NCBI RefSeq assembly: GCF_036327005.1
Contig: NZ_JAUGZK010000002.1
Span: forward strand, 248,001 to 312,000
Reading direction: 5' to 3'
From: Alkalimonas mucilaginosa
Lineage (GTDB): Bacteria; Pseudomonadota; Gammaproteobacteria; Enterobacterales; Alteromonadaceae
DNA length: 64,000 nucleotides
Numbering within the stretch: the stretch's first letter is position 1; each line of letters opens with the position of its first letter. The notes under the pieces were generated by a model. It did no database searches. It had not been told where the DNA came from and saw nothing but the letters and a program-made list of their open reading frames with translations. The translations under genes and the position numbers were made by a program. Below, piece by piece: positions 36,142-46,089 of the stretch.

Positions 36142-37035
36142 TCAATTGAGCAGGATTTCTGTCTGTTTGGGCACCTGTTCCAAGCGCCAGTGATTGACGG
36201 CAAAGGCAATCAGCTCAGCTACGGAAGCGGATTCCAGCTCAGCGGGTGTCGGCTGCCCCAGATACTGCAGGGCCTGCAGCAATAAGGGCACCGCCTGGCT
36301 GGCATCCAGTGCCGGCGCATGATTTTGCTTACTGAGCTTATGGCCAGGGCTGCTGCTGGCCAGTGGGATATGGCCATAAACGGGGGCTGCGGCGCCAAGC
36401 TGGGCAAACAACCGTTGCTGGCGCGTGGTCATGTTGAGTAAATCAGCGCCACGGATCACTTCTGTCACGCCCTGATCCATATCATCGACCACCACCACCA
36501 ACTGGTAGGCAAAGAGGCCATCCCGGCGTTTGATGATGTAGTCTTCCTGGCAAAACTGCGGTTCCAGTCGCTGTTTACCCAGCACCAGATCGTCAAACTC
36601 AGTAGCTATCGAGGAGCCGCACAAGCGCCAGGCCAGTGGTTTTGGATGTTTGGGATGAAGCTGGCGCTGACGGCAATGGCCATTGTAGAGGCCACCCTTG
36701 GCAGCAATGGCTTTGCGCGGGCAATCACAGCCATAGAGCAAACCCTGCTGGTACAGCTGGTCAAAAACTGCCTGATAACGGGCCTTGCGCTGGCTTTGGT
36801 ACCAGATAGGACCATCCCACAGCAAACCAAACTGCTCCAGACTGCGCAAAATGCTGTCGGCGGCACCAGCCTGGCTGCGTGGCTCATCAATATCTTCCAT
36901 CCGAACCAGCCACTGACCCTGATTGGATTTAACCTGCAGGTAACTGGCAAGTGCTGCTACCAGTGAACCAAAATGCAGCGGGCCGGACGGGGATGGAGCA
37001 AACCGGCCCACAGGAGGAGAGGCAAGCGTTGGCAT
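36142..37035 (-). CDS. gluQ: Glutamyl-Q tRNA(Asp) synthetase
   Basis: GluQ-RS attaches glutamate to the queuosine base of tRNA(Asp). It is a truncated glutamyl-tRNA synthetase of 297 aa lacking the anticodon-binding domain. Visible: GRFAPSPSGPLHFGSLVAAL (HIGH-like), MEDIDEPRSQAG, the zinc ligands CDC near residue 103 with YNGHC, the AYQLVVVVDD segment and a KLSKQN loop in place of KMSKS. Its ATG lies one base after the dksA stop, as in the usual dksA-gluQ operon. Confidence 0.95.
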   Translation of the reverse strand: MPTLASPPVGRFAPSPSGPLHFGSLVAALASYLQVKSNQGQWLVRMEDIDEPRSQAGAADSILRSLEQFGLLWDGPIWYQSQRKARYQAVFDQLYQQGLLYGCDCPRKAIAAKGGLYNGHCRQRQLHPKHPKPLAWRLCGSSIATEFDDLVLGKQRLEPQFCQEDYIIKRRDGLFAYQLVVVVDDMDQGVTEVIRGADLLNMTTRQQRLFAQLGAAAPVYGHIPLASSSPGHKLSKQNHAPALDASQAVPLLLQALQYLGQPTPAELESASVAELIAFAVNHWRLEQVPKQTEILLN

Positions 37036-37036
37036 C

Positions 37037-37486
37037 TTAGCCGCCGAGTTGCTTTTCCTTGATTTCTGCTAAGGTTTTGCAATCGATGCACATATCGGCG
37101 GTTGGGCGCGCTTCCAGCCGTTTGATACCGATTTCAATACCGCAGGTGTCGCAGTAGCCAAAATCGTCGTCTTCGATTTTTTGCAGTGTTTTCTCAATTT
37201 TCTTCAGCAGCTTGCGCTCACGATCGCGGGCGCGCAGTTCCAGACTGAACTCTTCTTCCTGAGCAGCACGGTCAACCGGATCCGGAAAGTTGGCGGCTTC
37301 GTCGGCCATGTGGGTCTTGGTACGATCCACTTCTTCGCGCAACTGCTGACGCCAGGCATCCAGAATTTTCCGAAAATGCTCCCGTTGCTTGGAGTTCATG
37401 TACTCTTCGCCCACAGCCTCCTGATAAGGCTCCACTCCGGCTAAGGCGAGCAGCCCCAACGGTTTGTTTGCTTTGCCCTCTGGCAT
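37037..37486 (-). CDS. dksA: RNA polymerase-binding transcription factor DksA
   Basis: DksA binds the RNA polymerase secondary channel and acts with ppGpp. I choose the ATG at 37486 (149 aa) because AGGAG is six bases upstream; another ATG two codons earlier is too close to it. The coiled-coil tip has the acidic pair in DEAANFPDPVDRAAQEEEF near residue 70, and the zinc finger is CDTC near residue 114 with CIDC near residue 135. Leftward transcription continues into gluQ. Confidence 0.97.
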   Translation of the reverse strand: MPEGKANKPLGLLALAGVEPYQEAVGEEYMNSKQREHFRKILDAWRQQLREEVDRTKTHMADEAANFPDPVDRAAQEEEFSLELRARDRERKLLKKIEKTLQKIEDDDFGYCDTCGIEIGIKRLEARPTADMCIDCKTLAEIKEKQLGG

Positions 37487-37638
37487 AGTCATCTCCTGTA
37501 CAATACAGCCAAGCAAAAATGGCGGATATTCATAACAGAATATCAGGCACATCGCAAATTAAAGACGCAGAAGTATACAGAGTGAACATCCGCCCGTCAT
37601 CTGTTTTCGTTGCCGAAACTGGACCGATGTTGATGGAT

Positions 37639-37666
37639 CTGACTTTTGGTCGCAGCATGGTACAAT
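37639..37666 (+). promoter_or_regulatory. Candidate sigma-70 promoter of pepB
   Basis: CTGACT (37639-37644), 16-base spacer, TACAAT (37661-37666). The start codon of pepB is about 35 bases past the expected transcription start. It lies in the dksA-pepB divergent gap. Confidence 0.5.
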
Positions 37667-37707
37667 CTTGGTTACTTTATCCCTTCCGCTGATACAGGAT
37701 AGTTTTT

Positions 37708-39003
37708 ATGACGGATATGATTCGTGTTACGTTGCAACCCGATGCCGCTGCTGAGAAGTGGGGCAAAAAAGTCAGCCTGACGCCAACGGCTGAAGGTTTT
37801 CAGATTCATCTGGATGCCAAATTCCCGGCCCGAAGCATTCAAAAAGCCGCCCGCCAGCTTGATGGCCTGGGTGTTGAACAGGTAGAGCTAAGCGGTGAAG
37901 GCTGGACACTGGAGCTGCAGTGGGCTTTTTATCTGGGCTTTACCTCGGCAAAAAAACTGACCGGCGTGCAATGGCAAGGCGCGGATGCTACCCAATTGCA
38001 GCAACTGGCCAGTTGTTTTGGTTGGGCCCGTCAGGTTACCAATCAAACACCGGAGCAATTATCGCCTGAAGCTCTGGCCAATGAAGCCATCGCATTTTTA
38101 ACGCCGCTGGCCCCGGATGCGATTAGCCATCGCATCATTCGCGGCGATGAGTTGCTGGCTGAAGGCTGGGTTGGTATTCATGGCGTTGGCCGTGGCAGTG
38201 AGCGACCGCCGGTGATGCTGGTACTGGATTACAATCCGACCGGCAAGGTCGATGCACCTGTTGATGCTGTGCTGGTTGGCAAAGGCATTACCTTTGACAG
38301 TGGTGGTTATTCCATCAAACCCAGCGAGTCGATGTCCTATATGAAATGCGATATGGGTGGGGCGGCAACGGTCGCGGCGGCGCTCGGCCTGGCTATTCAA
38401 AAAGGCTTGTCGCGCCGGGTGCAGTTGGTGCTGTGCTGCGCGGAAAATCTGATCAGCGGTCATGCTTACAAACTGGGCGATATTCTGACCTATAAAAATG
38501 GCACCACGGTGGAGATTCTGAACACCGATGCGGAAGGTCGTCTGGTGCTGGCCGATGGCCTCTTGTACGCCTCTGAGACCGGTGCTCCTTTAATTATTGA
38601 TGCCGCTACCTTGACCGGAGCCGCTATGGTGGCGCTGGGTAATGATTACAATGCACTTTTTGCCCTCGATACTGCTCTGCAGCAGCGGGCGCTTGGTTAT
38701 GCGGAGCAGGTACAGGAGCCAACCTGGCCCTTGCCACTGGCTCCCTGGCATCAGGGACAGTGCCCGTCGCCTTATGCCGATACCGCCAACAGCCGGCCGA
38801 TGAAAGGCGGTGGCACTGGTGGTGCCAGCAATGCAGCCGGTTTTTTAAGCCGTTTTGTACCCGAAGGTGGCAAAGGCTGGTTGCACTTTGATTTAGCCGC
38901 TGCCTTTAACAGCAGCAATACCGGCCTGTGGGCTGCCGGTGCCACCGGTATGGGGATCCGCGCCATTGCAGAAACCCTGCGTCAGGAAGCCGGTAAAGCC
39001 TGA
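37708..39003 (+). CDS. pepB: Aminopeptidase B (M17 family)
   Basis: A 431-aa cytoplasmic M17 metallopeptidase, the size of PepB (427 in E. coli) and shorter than PepA. Metal and catalytic residues lie in VGKGITFDSGGYSIKPS near residue 190, YMKCDMGGAATV, and the family signature NTDAEGRLVLAD near residue 271; HFDLAAA follows near the end. It trims N-terminal residues from peptides. A stem-loop and a short tandem repeat separate it from hrpB. Confidence 0.94.
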   Translation: MTDMIRVTLQPDAAAEKWGKKVSLTPTAEGFQIHLDAKFPARSIQKAARQLDGLGVEQVELSGEGWTLELQWAFYLGFTSAKKLTGVQWQGADATQLQQLASCFGWARQVTNQTPEQLSPEALANEAIAFLTPLAPDAISHRIIRGDELLAEGWVGIHGVGRGSERPPVMLVLDYNPTGKVDAPVDAVLVGKGITFDSGGYSIKPSESMSYMKCDMGGAATVAAALGLAIQKGLSRRVQLVLCCAENLISGHAYKLGDILTYKNGTTVEILNTDAEGRLVLADGLLYASETGAPLIIDAATLTGAAMVALGNDYNALFALDTALQQRALGYAEQVQEPTWPLPLAPWHQGQCPSPYADTANSRPMKGGGTGGASNAAGFLSRFVPEGGKGWLHFDLAAAFNSSNTGLWAAGATGMGIRAIAETLRQEAGKA

Positions 39004-39029
39004 GTGCTGTCAGCCAGCGCTTTAAGATG

Positions 39030-39054
39030 TCCCTGTCACAGCGAGTGGCAGGGA
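39030..39054 (+). terminator. Stem-loop after pepB
   Basis: TCCCTGTCAC (39030-39039) pairs with GTGGCAGGGA (39045-39054) over ten positions with one G-U pair and a five-base loop. No T-run follows; it may be Rho-assisted or a stabilising hairpin. Confidence 0.45.
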
Positions 39055-39103
39055 CCCTAACCCCGATGAGACCCTAACCCCGATGAGACCCGAACTGCGA
39101 TGG
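39053..39103 (+). repeat. 17-bp tandem repeat ending in the hrpB start codon
   Basis: Two identical 17-base units (39053-39069 and 39070-39086) are followed by a diverged third (39087-39103) that includes the ATG of hrpB at 39100. Each unit begins GACCC and ends GATG plus one base. The hrpB gene has no obvious Shine-Dalgarno, so the repeat occupies its ribosome-loading region. Confidence 0.75.
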
Positions 39104-41547
39104 AACTCCCTGTTGCTGCTATAGCCGGTGAACTTGTGACTGCACTGCGTCAGCAGCAGCGGGTGATCCTGTCGGCGCCGCCGGGTGCCGGCAAGTCTAC
39201 CTGGCTGCCGCTTTATCTGTTGCAGCAACCTGAGTTTAGCGGTAAAAACATTTTGTTGCTGGAGCCACGGCGGCTGGCTGCGAAAAGTATTGCCAGTTAC
39301 ATGGCATCGCAACTGGGCGAAGCCGTTGGTCAAACGGTTGGTTATCAGGTCCGGTTAGAATGCAAAAGCAGTCCTGCCACCCGCTTATTGATCGTGACCG
39401 AAGGTCTGCTGACCCGCTTTATTCAGCAGGATCCTGAGCTAACCGCTTGGGACTTGGTCATTTTTGATGAATTTCACGAACGCTCCTTGCAGGCCGATCT
39501 GGCGCTGGCGCTCAGCTTGGAAGCGCAGCAACTGCGTGAGGATCTAAAGCTGTTAATCATGTCAGCCACGCTGGATACCGGGCAGTTGGCCAAAGCACTG
39601 AATGCGCCCGTGCTACAAAGTGAAGGCCGCAGTTATCCGGTCAGCATTCGCTACCAGACCCCGGATCGCCAGCCTATCTGGCAGCAACTGGCACGGCTTT
39701 GCTTTCAATTGCTGCAGCAGGAAGAAGGAAGCTTGTTGGCGTTTTTGCCAGGCCAAGCCGAGATCCGGTTAGCGCATGACTGGTTGCTGCAGCAAGGCCT
39801 GCCGGATTCAGTGCAGGTTCACCCACTGCTTGGCAGTTTAACGCTGCAACAGCAGCAGGCGGCGATTGCCGCTTGCCCGCAAGGTCAGCGCAAAGTGGTG
39901 CTGGCCACCAATGTCGCGGAAACCAGTTTAACCATCGATGGCATCCGTCTGGTGGTGGACAGTGGCCTGTACCGCAAGGTGCGTTTTTATCCGAAACATG
40001 GGGTGATGAAACTGGAAACCGCAGCCATTAGCAAAGCCTCGGCCATTCAGCGGGCCGGCCGGGCCGGGCGATTATCGCCCGGCCTTTGCGTACGGCTGGA
40101 TAGCGAGAGCCAGTGGCAGCGCCGCGCCAGTTTTACCCCGCCGGATGTACTGGAAGCCGAGCTGACAGCATTGCGGCTGGAGCTGGCCGGTTGGGGTGTG
40201 CAAGCTGATGAGTTATTTTGGCTGGACCCGCCGCCTAAGGCGCATCTGGCAGTGGCGGAGGCCCTATTGCAACAACTGGGTGCTTTATCAGGCGCTCTTA
40301 AAATCACGCCACTGGGACAGCGTATGCTTAGCCTCGGCACCGAGCCACGGCTGGCGGCCATGATGTGCCGGGCTGAAGAGCTGGAGCGACAAGGTGAGCA
40401 GCGCGCACTCTGGTTGGCGGCGCTATTGGCTGTGCTGCTGGAACAAAGCCGGGACGATAGCCCGCTTTGGGGGCAGTTACAGCGGCTGCAACAGCAAAAA
40501 AAATCGGCGGCTTATCTGCAGGCAGAGCAGTGGTGCCGCCAGCTTAAAGGTCAGCCTGGCGGCGCTCTGCCCCAGGACTTACTGGTGCCGTTGTTGTGCT
40601 TTGCCTATCCGGATCGGGTGGCGGTCAAGCGCGGTAAAGGCTATTTGCTGGCCAATGGCGCCGGGGCGGTGCTGCCGCCAGAGCATGCTTTAGCCACAGA
40701 GCCTTTGCTGCTGGTGGCAAGTATACAGCTTACTAGCCAGGGCCTGCTTATTCGCCAGGCAGAGCGCTTGTCTCTGCAGACCTTGCAACAGTACTTTGCC
40801 GATGAGCTCAACTGGCAGTTGCACAGTGCCTTTGATGCACAAAGCGGCCGCTTCATCAGCGAGCAGCAACGCCGTTTTGGTGCCTGCATTATAGAGCGCA
40901 AACCTGCGCCGCAGGCATTGAGCAGCGAGCAGCGACGTGAGGCCTGGCTGGATTACATCCAACAGCGTGGTTTAGCGGTATTGCCCTGGAGTGCAGCCAG
41001 TGAGCAATGGCTGGCTCGGCTTCGTCTTTGGCAGCAACTGGCCCCCGAGCATGGCGCGCCGGGCTGGCAAGCGGATGAGTTGCTGGCCAATCTGGATGAA
41101 TGGCTGGGGCCCTGGCTGCAAGATTGTCAGAGCCTGCAGCAACTCAAGCAGCTACCAGTGCTGCAAGCGCTGCAAAGCCGGCTGGATTATACGGCGCAGC
41201 AGCAATTGGCCAGCTTTGTGCCAACCCATTGGCAGGCACCGACCGGCAGTCGCCTGGCGATTGATTATCTGGCCGATGGTGGACCTTTGGTTGCCGTGCG
41301 CATGCAGGAAGTCTTTGGTCAGTTGCAAACGCCGGTACTGGCCAATGGCAAGCTGCCACTGACACTGGAGTTATTATCCCCAGCGCGTCGGCCTTTGCAG
41401 CGTACCGCCGATTTGGCCAGCTTTTGGCAAAATGCGTACCGGGAAGTGCGTAAAGAAATGAAAGGGCGCTATCCAAAACATTACTGGCCGGAGGATCCGG
41501 CGCAAGCGATGCCCACCACCAGAACCACCAAAGCGATGAGTTTATGA
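39100..41547 (+). CDS. hrpB: ATP-dependent helicase HrpB
   Basis: An 815-aa DEAH/DEFH-type helicase of unclear biological role. Motif I is SAPPGAGKSTW near residue 26, the DEFH box sits in VIFDEFHERSLQADLAL near residue 124, motif III is SATLD, motif V is ATNVAETSLTIDG and motif VI is QRAGRAGR near residue 323. The C-terminal HrpB-specific domain is present (ends with RYPKHYWPEDPAQA). The stop overlaps the mrcB start (ATGA), the same gene pair as in E. coli. Confidence 0.95.
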   Translation: MELPVAAIAGELVTALRQQQRVILSAPPGAGKSTWLPLYLLQQPEFSGKNILLLEPRRLAAKSIASYMASQLGEAVGQTVGYQVRLECKSSPATRLLIVTEGLLTRFIQQDPELTAWDLVIFDEFHERSLQADLALALSLEAQQLREDLKLLIMSATLDTGQLAKALNAPVLQSEGRSYPVSIRYQTPDRQPIWQQLARLCFQLLQQEEGSLLAFLPGQAEIRLAHDWLLQQGLPDSVQVHPLLGSLTLQQQQAAIAACPQGQRKVVLATNVAETSLTIDGIRLVVDSGLYRKVRFYPKHGVMKLETAAISKASAIQRAGRAGRLSPGLCVRLDSESQWQRRASFTPPDVLEAELTALRLELAGWGVQADELFWLDPPPKAHLAVAEALLQQLGALSGALKITPLGQRMLSLGTEPRLAAMMCRAEELERQGEQRALWLAALLAVLLEQSRDDSPLWGQLQRLQQQKKSAAYLQAEQWCRQLKGQPGGALPQDLLVPLLCFAYPDRVAVKRGKGYLLANGAGAVLPPEHALATEPLLLVASIQLTSQGLLIRQAERLSLQTLQQYFADELNWQLHSAFDAQSGRFISEQQRRFGACIIERKPAPQALSSEQRREAWLDYIQQRGLAVLPWSAASEQWLARLRLWQQLAPEHGAPGWQADELLANLDEWLGPWLQDCQSLQQLKQLPVLQALQSRLDYTAQQQLASFVPTHWQAPTGSRLAIDYLADGGPLVAVRMQEVFGQLQTPVLANGKLPLTLELLSPARRPLQRTADLASFWQNAYREVRKEMKGRYPKHYWPEDPAQAMPTTRTTKAMSL

Positions 41548-43700
41548 CGCGGCCAAGTCCAAAAAAAACCAGTTCCCAAAAAGCTAGCAGCCAAAAAATG
41601 AATGCTCTGAAGCAGAAGTTACCACCGCCAGCAAAGATGCTGCGCTATCTGGGCTGGACCTTGTTAAAGCTGGGCCTGGCCCTGCTTGCCGTAGCAGCTA
41701 TTTACTTGCTGTATCTGGACAGCAAAGTAACCCAAAGTTTCCAGGGCCAGAAGTGGCAGGTACCGGCCCAGGTATTTGGCCGCAGCCTGCAACTGCAGCA
41801 AGGACAGCCACTGACCCTGGGTGCTCTGGTACAGGAGCTGGAGCTACTGCAGTACCGTCGGGTGTCAGAAATCACTGGCCCGGGCCAGTTCCGCCTAGCC
41901 AATCAAGCGGTGGATATTTACCGGCGTGAATTTTATTTCGCCGATGGCTATGCGCCAGCCGAGCGCTTTGTGGTGCAGTTCCGCCAGCAGCGGATCGAGC
42001 GTATTCAGTGGTCGAGCCCGGCAAATGCAGCAGCGCCTGGCATAGCCCGGTTGGAAGCCCCGTTGATTGAGCACCTGATTTCTGCACAGCAGGAAGATCG
42101 TGAGCTACTGCGGCTGGAGCAAGTCTCACCTTTGTTGCGTGATACGCTGCTGCTGGTGGAAGATCGTGATTTTTACCGCCATCGCGGTGTGGCTCCACTG
42201 GCTATTCTGCGTGCTTTTTTGGTAAATCTGACGGCTGGGCGTACGGTGCAGGGCGGCTCCACCTTAACCCAGCAGTTGGCGAAGAACATGTACCTGACCC
42301 AGGACAGAACCTTATGGCGCAAAATCAATGAAGCCCTGATGGCACTGATTCTGGAGCTGCGTTTCAGTAAAGATGAGATCTTAGAAGCCTACATCAACGA
42401 AGTGTACATCGGGCAGAACTTTGCCCATCCGGTGCATGGCTTTGGTCTGGGCAGTCGCTTTTATTTTGCCAAACCGCTGAATGAACTGACAGCGGCCGAA
42501 ACCGCACTCCTGGTTGGTTTGATCAAAGGGCCGTCTTTTTACGATCCCAGGCGCAATCCGGAGCGGGCACAGCGGAGGCGCGATCTGGTGCTGCGGTTGA
42601 TGTTCGAACAGCATATGCTGGATCAGCAAGCCTATCGTGAGGCTTTGGAAGAGCCGATAGCTTTAGTAGCCCGCGGTCAGCACCAGTCGGATCGTTATCC
42701 TGCTTACTTAGCGAAGGTGCGGCAGGAGCTTCGCAGTCAGTTGCAGGATAAAACCCTGCAACAAAGTGGTTTGCGGATCTTCACGTATTTTGACCCTGTG
42801 CTGCAGCAACAGGCAGAACAAGCGGTTGCCAGCAGGATGCAGGGATTGGATCCTGCCATTGAAACGGCGGTGGTGCTGGCAAATTACCAGCAAGGAGGCT
42901 TAACAGCCATGGTGGGAGGGCGCGATCCGCGCTACGCCGGTTACAACAGAGCGCTTGATGCCAGACGGCAAATCGGCAGCCTGATTAAGCCGGTGATTGC
43001 GATCGAAGCCCTGGCGCAGCCGGAGCGTTTTGATTTACAGACTACTTTGCTGGATGCGCCCATTCAACTGCGCAGCAATCAACAGGATTGGCAGCCACAG
43101 AACTTTGATCAGACGTTTCGTGGTGAAGTGACCTTACTGGATACCCTGGTGTACTCCTACAATGTGCCCATGGTACGGTTGGGTCTGCAACTTGGCATGC
43201 CGCAAGTCGCGGCTGCCCTTAGCAGGCTGGGCCTGCAGCGCCGTATTACCTTGCACCCGGCGGCTCTGCTAGGCGCCATTGAGCTATCGCCGCTGGAAGT
43301 CACACAACTTTATCAAACACTGGCCAATCATGGCGTACATCAAACGTTGGCCAGTATTGCGGTGGTAACCGACCAGCAAGGCACTGTGTTGTATCAACAC
43401 CAGCCAGCACCGATCAGGCGCTACAGTGAAGAGGCTACCTCGTTACTGTACGATGCGATGCAGCAAAGCGTGCAACGGGGGACCGCCCGCTCGTTGGGGC
43501 AACATTTTCCGCATCTGGCCGGGAAAACCGGTACTTCCAGTGATTACCGTGATAGCTGGTTTGTGGCTATGGATGACGCTAATGTGATCACAGTATGGCT
43601 GGGGCGGGATGATAATATCTCTACTGGTTTGACAGGAGGTTCCGGGGCTTTGCAGCTCACCCGGCACTTTTATCGCTTGCAGAAGGCTGCGAGCCCCTGA
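41544..43700 (+). CDS. mrcB: Penicillin-binding protein 1B
   Basis: Bifunctional murein synthase. The 718-aa protein has a short cytoplasmic Lys/Ser-rich tail, one TM helix (about 40-57), a UB2H-like domain (about 65-150) that would bind an LpoB-like activator, the GT51 glycosyltransferase (EDRDFYRHRGVAPLAILRAF near 205, then GGSTLTQQLAKNMYL), and the transpeptidase with SLIKP (active-site Ser), SYN and KTGTSSDYRD near 650. All catalytic motifs are intact. A 7-bp stem spans its stop codon. Confidence 0.96.
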   Translation: MTRPSPKKTSSQKASSQKMNALKQKLPPPAKMLRYLGWTLLKLGLALLAVAAIYLLYLDSKVTQSFQGQKWQVPAQVFGRSLQLQQGQPLTLGALVQELELLQYRRVSEITGPGQFRLANQAVDIYRREFYFADGYAPAERFVVQFRQQRIERIQWSSPANAAAPGIARLEAPLIEHLISAQQEDRELLRLEQVSPLLRDTLLLVEDRDFYRHRGVAPLAILRAFLVNLTAGRTVQGGSTLTQQLAKNMYLTQDRTLWRKINEALMALILELRFSKDEILEAYINEVYIGQNFAHPVHGFGLGSRFYFAKPLNELTAAETALLVGLIKGPSFYDPRRNPERAQRRRDLVLRLMFEQHMLDQQAYREALEEPIALVARGQHQSDRYPAYLAKVRQELRSQLQDKTLQQSGLRIFTYFDPVLQQQAEQAVASRMQGLDPAIETAVVLANYQQGGLTAMVGGRDPRYAGYNRALDARRQIGSLIKPVIAIEALAQPERFDLQTTLLDAPIQLRSNQQDWQPQNFDQTFRGEVTLLDTLVYSYNVPMVRLGLQLGMPQVAAALSRLGLQRRITLHPAALLGAIELSPLEVTQLYQTLANHGVHQTLASIAVVTDQQGTVLYQHQPAPIRRYSEEATSLLYDAMQQSVQRGTARSLGQHFPHLAGKTGTSSDYRDSWFVAMDDANVITVWLGRDDNISTGLTGGSGALQLTRHFYRLQKAASP

Positions 43701-43713
43701 TTTACAAGGGGCT
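43692..43713 (+). terminator. Hairpin across the mrcB stop
   Basis: AGCCCCT (43692-43698) and AGGGGCT (43707-43713) pair around an 8-base loop. No T-run follows, so termination is uncertain, but it marks the end of the hrpB-mrcB unit. Confidence 0.4.
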
Positions 43714-43822
43714 GGAGGCCGTGATGATACTGATTGTGTAAGATACTTGTTATTCTTAGAGTTTTCAGCTGATAATGTTGCTTCAACTTTGACGTTAGCA
43801 GCAGAGAGTTTGTGAACCGACC

Positions 43823-46000
43823 ATGTCAATAAAACCAGAACATCGAATGAAAGTTGGCGACTGGTGGTACTTACCAGAGCGCGATAAACTGGTGAAACTG
43901 GATGCCACTGGTCAGTTACTGGAAACAGCCGAACTGGATAATCTTTGTCAGAATGTGATGAATTATCTGATGGTGCATGCCGGTGAACTGGTCAGCAAGG
44001 ACGAGCTACTGGAAAAGGTCTGGGGTATTCGGGCAGTATCGGATGGTCGCATTACCCGGGTGATTCGGGTTTTACGCGTGGCATTGGGTGATGATAGCCG
44101 CACACCAACCTACATCGAAACTGTGCCTAAGCGTGGTTATCGATTGGTGGCAGCTATTGAACAAGTCTCTGCAGAGCCATTAATAAGCAGCCATGCAGCA
44201 GCCAGGCCCGCTGCACAACAGGCATCACCGCCGACAAACACCTACGCAGCCTGGCGGGCGCGCATCTATCTTGCTGGTTTTATCTTATTGCCGTTGTTGC
44301 TGGCAGGCTATTTTTGGTGGGCAAGCAATCCAGAGCATGATGAACTGGCGGCAACACCGTTATGGCGCTACGAGCCGGTGACTTTTCTTGATGGCATTGA
44401 GTTTTATCACAGCATTTCTCCGGATGAAAAGCTGTTGGCTTTTAGTTATGCCAGTAGTCCAAGCGATAATGTAGTGAAGCTAAAAATACAGAACTTACAA
44501 AATCATCAGGTTACCACTTTAACCGATGCACCATACAGTAGCTTTGGCGCTGCCTGGAGCCCGGATGGGATGCAGTTGGCTTATCAAAGAGTGTTATCCG
44601 GCCGTTTATGTGAAATTCGCTTACTCACCTTAACTGCCGGACGTGATCAGGTCCTTGCCGATGAGTTGCTCACCCGATGTGGAGCTCAATCTATCTCAGC
44701 ACGGCTGAGCTGGTCCCCCGATGGCCGCTTTCTGGTGTACCCATCCAGAGAAGAAGGGCAGGGACAGATGGCACTGGTGTTGTACCCGGTGCAGGGGGGG
44801 CAGCCCCAGATATTAACAGCACCGCCCGCTTCTGGTTTTGGTGATTACGCGGCACGCTTTTCACGTGATGGTAGCCGGTTGGCGTTTTTGCGCTATGCCT
44901 CCGGCTCGGCTGAGCTCTGGGTATTGGATTTATCCAGCCGCTCTACCCGAATGTTGGTTCGCTTGCAGGATTTTTTGCCAGGCAACATAGATTGGAGTTT
45001 AAACGATCAGGAGATTATTTATCCAACCGGACGGGCTTCGTTAGGGGCTGTGGATGTTGCGACTGGCCAGACCCGTTTGCTGGCCTATACCGATAATAAT
45101 GCACGCGAACTTCAAATCAGTGCTTCAGGCAGGCTACTGGCAAGCGTCGGTGCTTTTTCGCAGCTAAATATTGTCAAAGTGCCTAATGAAGTTATTCGCC
45201 CCCAAGCGGAGCAAAGTCGTCAAATTGTTTTTAGCTCCAACCGTAGCGAATCCTTTGCCGAGGCCAGCCCTTTACAGGATGGTCCAGTGGCTGTGGTGTC
45301 ACGTCGCTCTGGTGTATCCCAGGTCTGGTTATTTAAAGCCGATGGTAGTCAGGAGCAACTGACGCACTTTACCGAAAATGAACGTTTCAGTGATTTACGT
45401 TTTTCACCCGACGGGCGTAACCTGTTGGCCTTGATTAGCCAGCAGTTATGGATACTTGCTGAAGGAGCTGAACCCCGACGTATACCAACGAAAGGCTTTG
45501 ATACCATTGCTAACCCCAGTTGGAGCAGGGATGGCCAGCACGTTTTTTTTGCGGTGGCAAGGCAAGGGCAATGGCAAATGATGCAAGCCGATCTGAATGC
45601 CTCGCTTCCGGTACAACTCTTTCACCCAGAGCGTGAACTCTATCTGGAAAGCCCAAATGGACGTTATCAGTTCTGGCGTAACAGTGTGGATCATGGTTAT
45701 TTTCTGGCAGTAGATGCTGAGCCGGCAATAAAGCTGGAGTTAGCCGAACCAGGGCGATTACCGCTGCGCTTTATTATTACCAATCAGGGGCTTTATTTCT
45801 CCAGTTATCTGGAGGACAACAAATATCAGTTGTATTACCTGGATTTCTCCAATACTGAAATACAGCCAGCAACAACTGTAGACACACTGTATTTTGATCA
45901 ATTTAGTTTAAGTGCCGATGGCCGTTACTTTTATGTGCCATCCATGGCGGGAGGAGACACGGATATTGCCGAAATTTCTGTAAAGCAGCAAAATTTATAG
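43823..46000 (+). CDS. Membrane-anchored winged-helix regulator with periplasmic beta-propeller (regulator 1)
   Basis: A 725-aa CadC/ToxR-like one-component regulator. A winged helix (about residues 10-112: ELVSKDELLEKVWGIRAVSD then IRVLRVALGDDS and ETVPKRGYRLVA) is followed by a linker, one TM helix (about 148-168) and a periplasmic region of TolB/PD40-type propeller repeats (WSPDGMQLAY, WSPDGRFLVYPS, FSRDGSRLAFLR, FSPDGRNLLAL, WSRDGQHVFF, LSADGRYFYVP). The DNA-binding domain would stay in the cytoplasm while the propeller senses a periplasmic ligand. It is followed by a small secreted repeat protein and then a paralogue of itself. Target genes are unknown; the cassette itself is the obvious candidate. 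Confidence 0.88.
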   Translation: MSIKPEHRMKVGDWWYLPERDKLVKLDATGQLLETAELDNLCQNVMNYLMVHAGELVSKDELLEKVWGIRAVSDGRITRVIRVLRVALGDDSRTPTYIETVPKRGYRLVAAIEQVSAEPLISSHAAARPAAQQASPPTNTYAAWRARIYLAGFILLPLLLAGYFWWASNPEHDELAATPLWRYEPVTFLDGIEFYHSISPDEKLLAFSYASSPSDNVVKLKIQNLQNHQVTTLTDAPYSSFGAAWSPDGMQLAYQRVLSGRLCEIRLLTLTAGRDQVLADELLTRCGAQSISARLSWSPDGRFLVYPSREEGQGQMALVLYPVQGGQPQILTAPPASGFGDYAARFSRDGSRLAFLRYASGSAELWVLDLSSRSTRMLVRLQDFLPGNIDWSLNDQEIIYPTGRASLGAVDVATGQTRLLAYTDNNARELQISASGRLLASVGAFSQLNIVKVPNEVIRPQAEQSRQIVFSSNRSESFAEASPLQDGPVAVVSRRSGVSQVWLFKADGSQEQLTHFTENERFSDLRFSPDGRNLLALISQQLWILAEGAEPRRIPTKGFDTIANPSWSRDGQHVFFAVARQGQWQMMQADLNASLPVQLFHPERELYLESPNGRYQFWRNSVDHGYFLAVDAEPAIKLELAEPGRLPLRFIITNQGLYFSSYLEDNKYQLYYLDFSNTEIQPATTVDTLYFDQFSLSADGRYFYVPSMAGGDTDIAEISVKQQNL

Positions 46001-46089
46001 GTTTTTTATAAGAATTTCATCGAGTTATTTCATGTTTTTTCTGTCAGCCTGAAGGTGTTGGATCATCAATTACTACTGAGGGCTTACCC

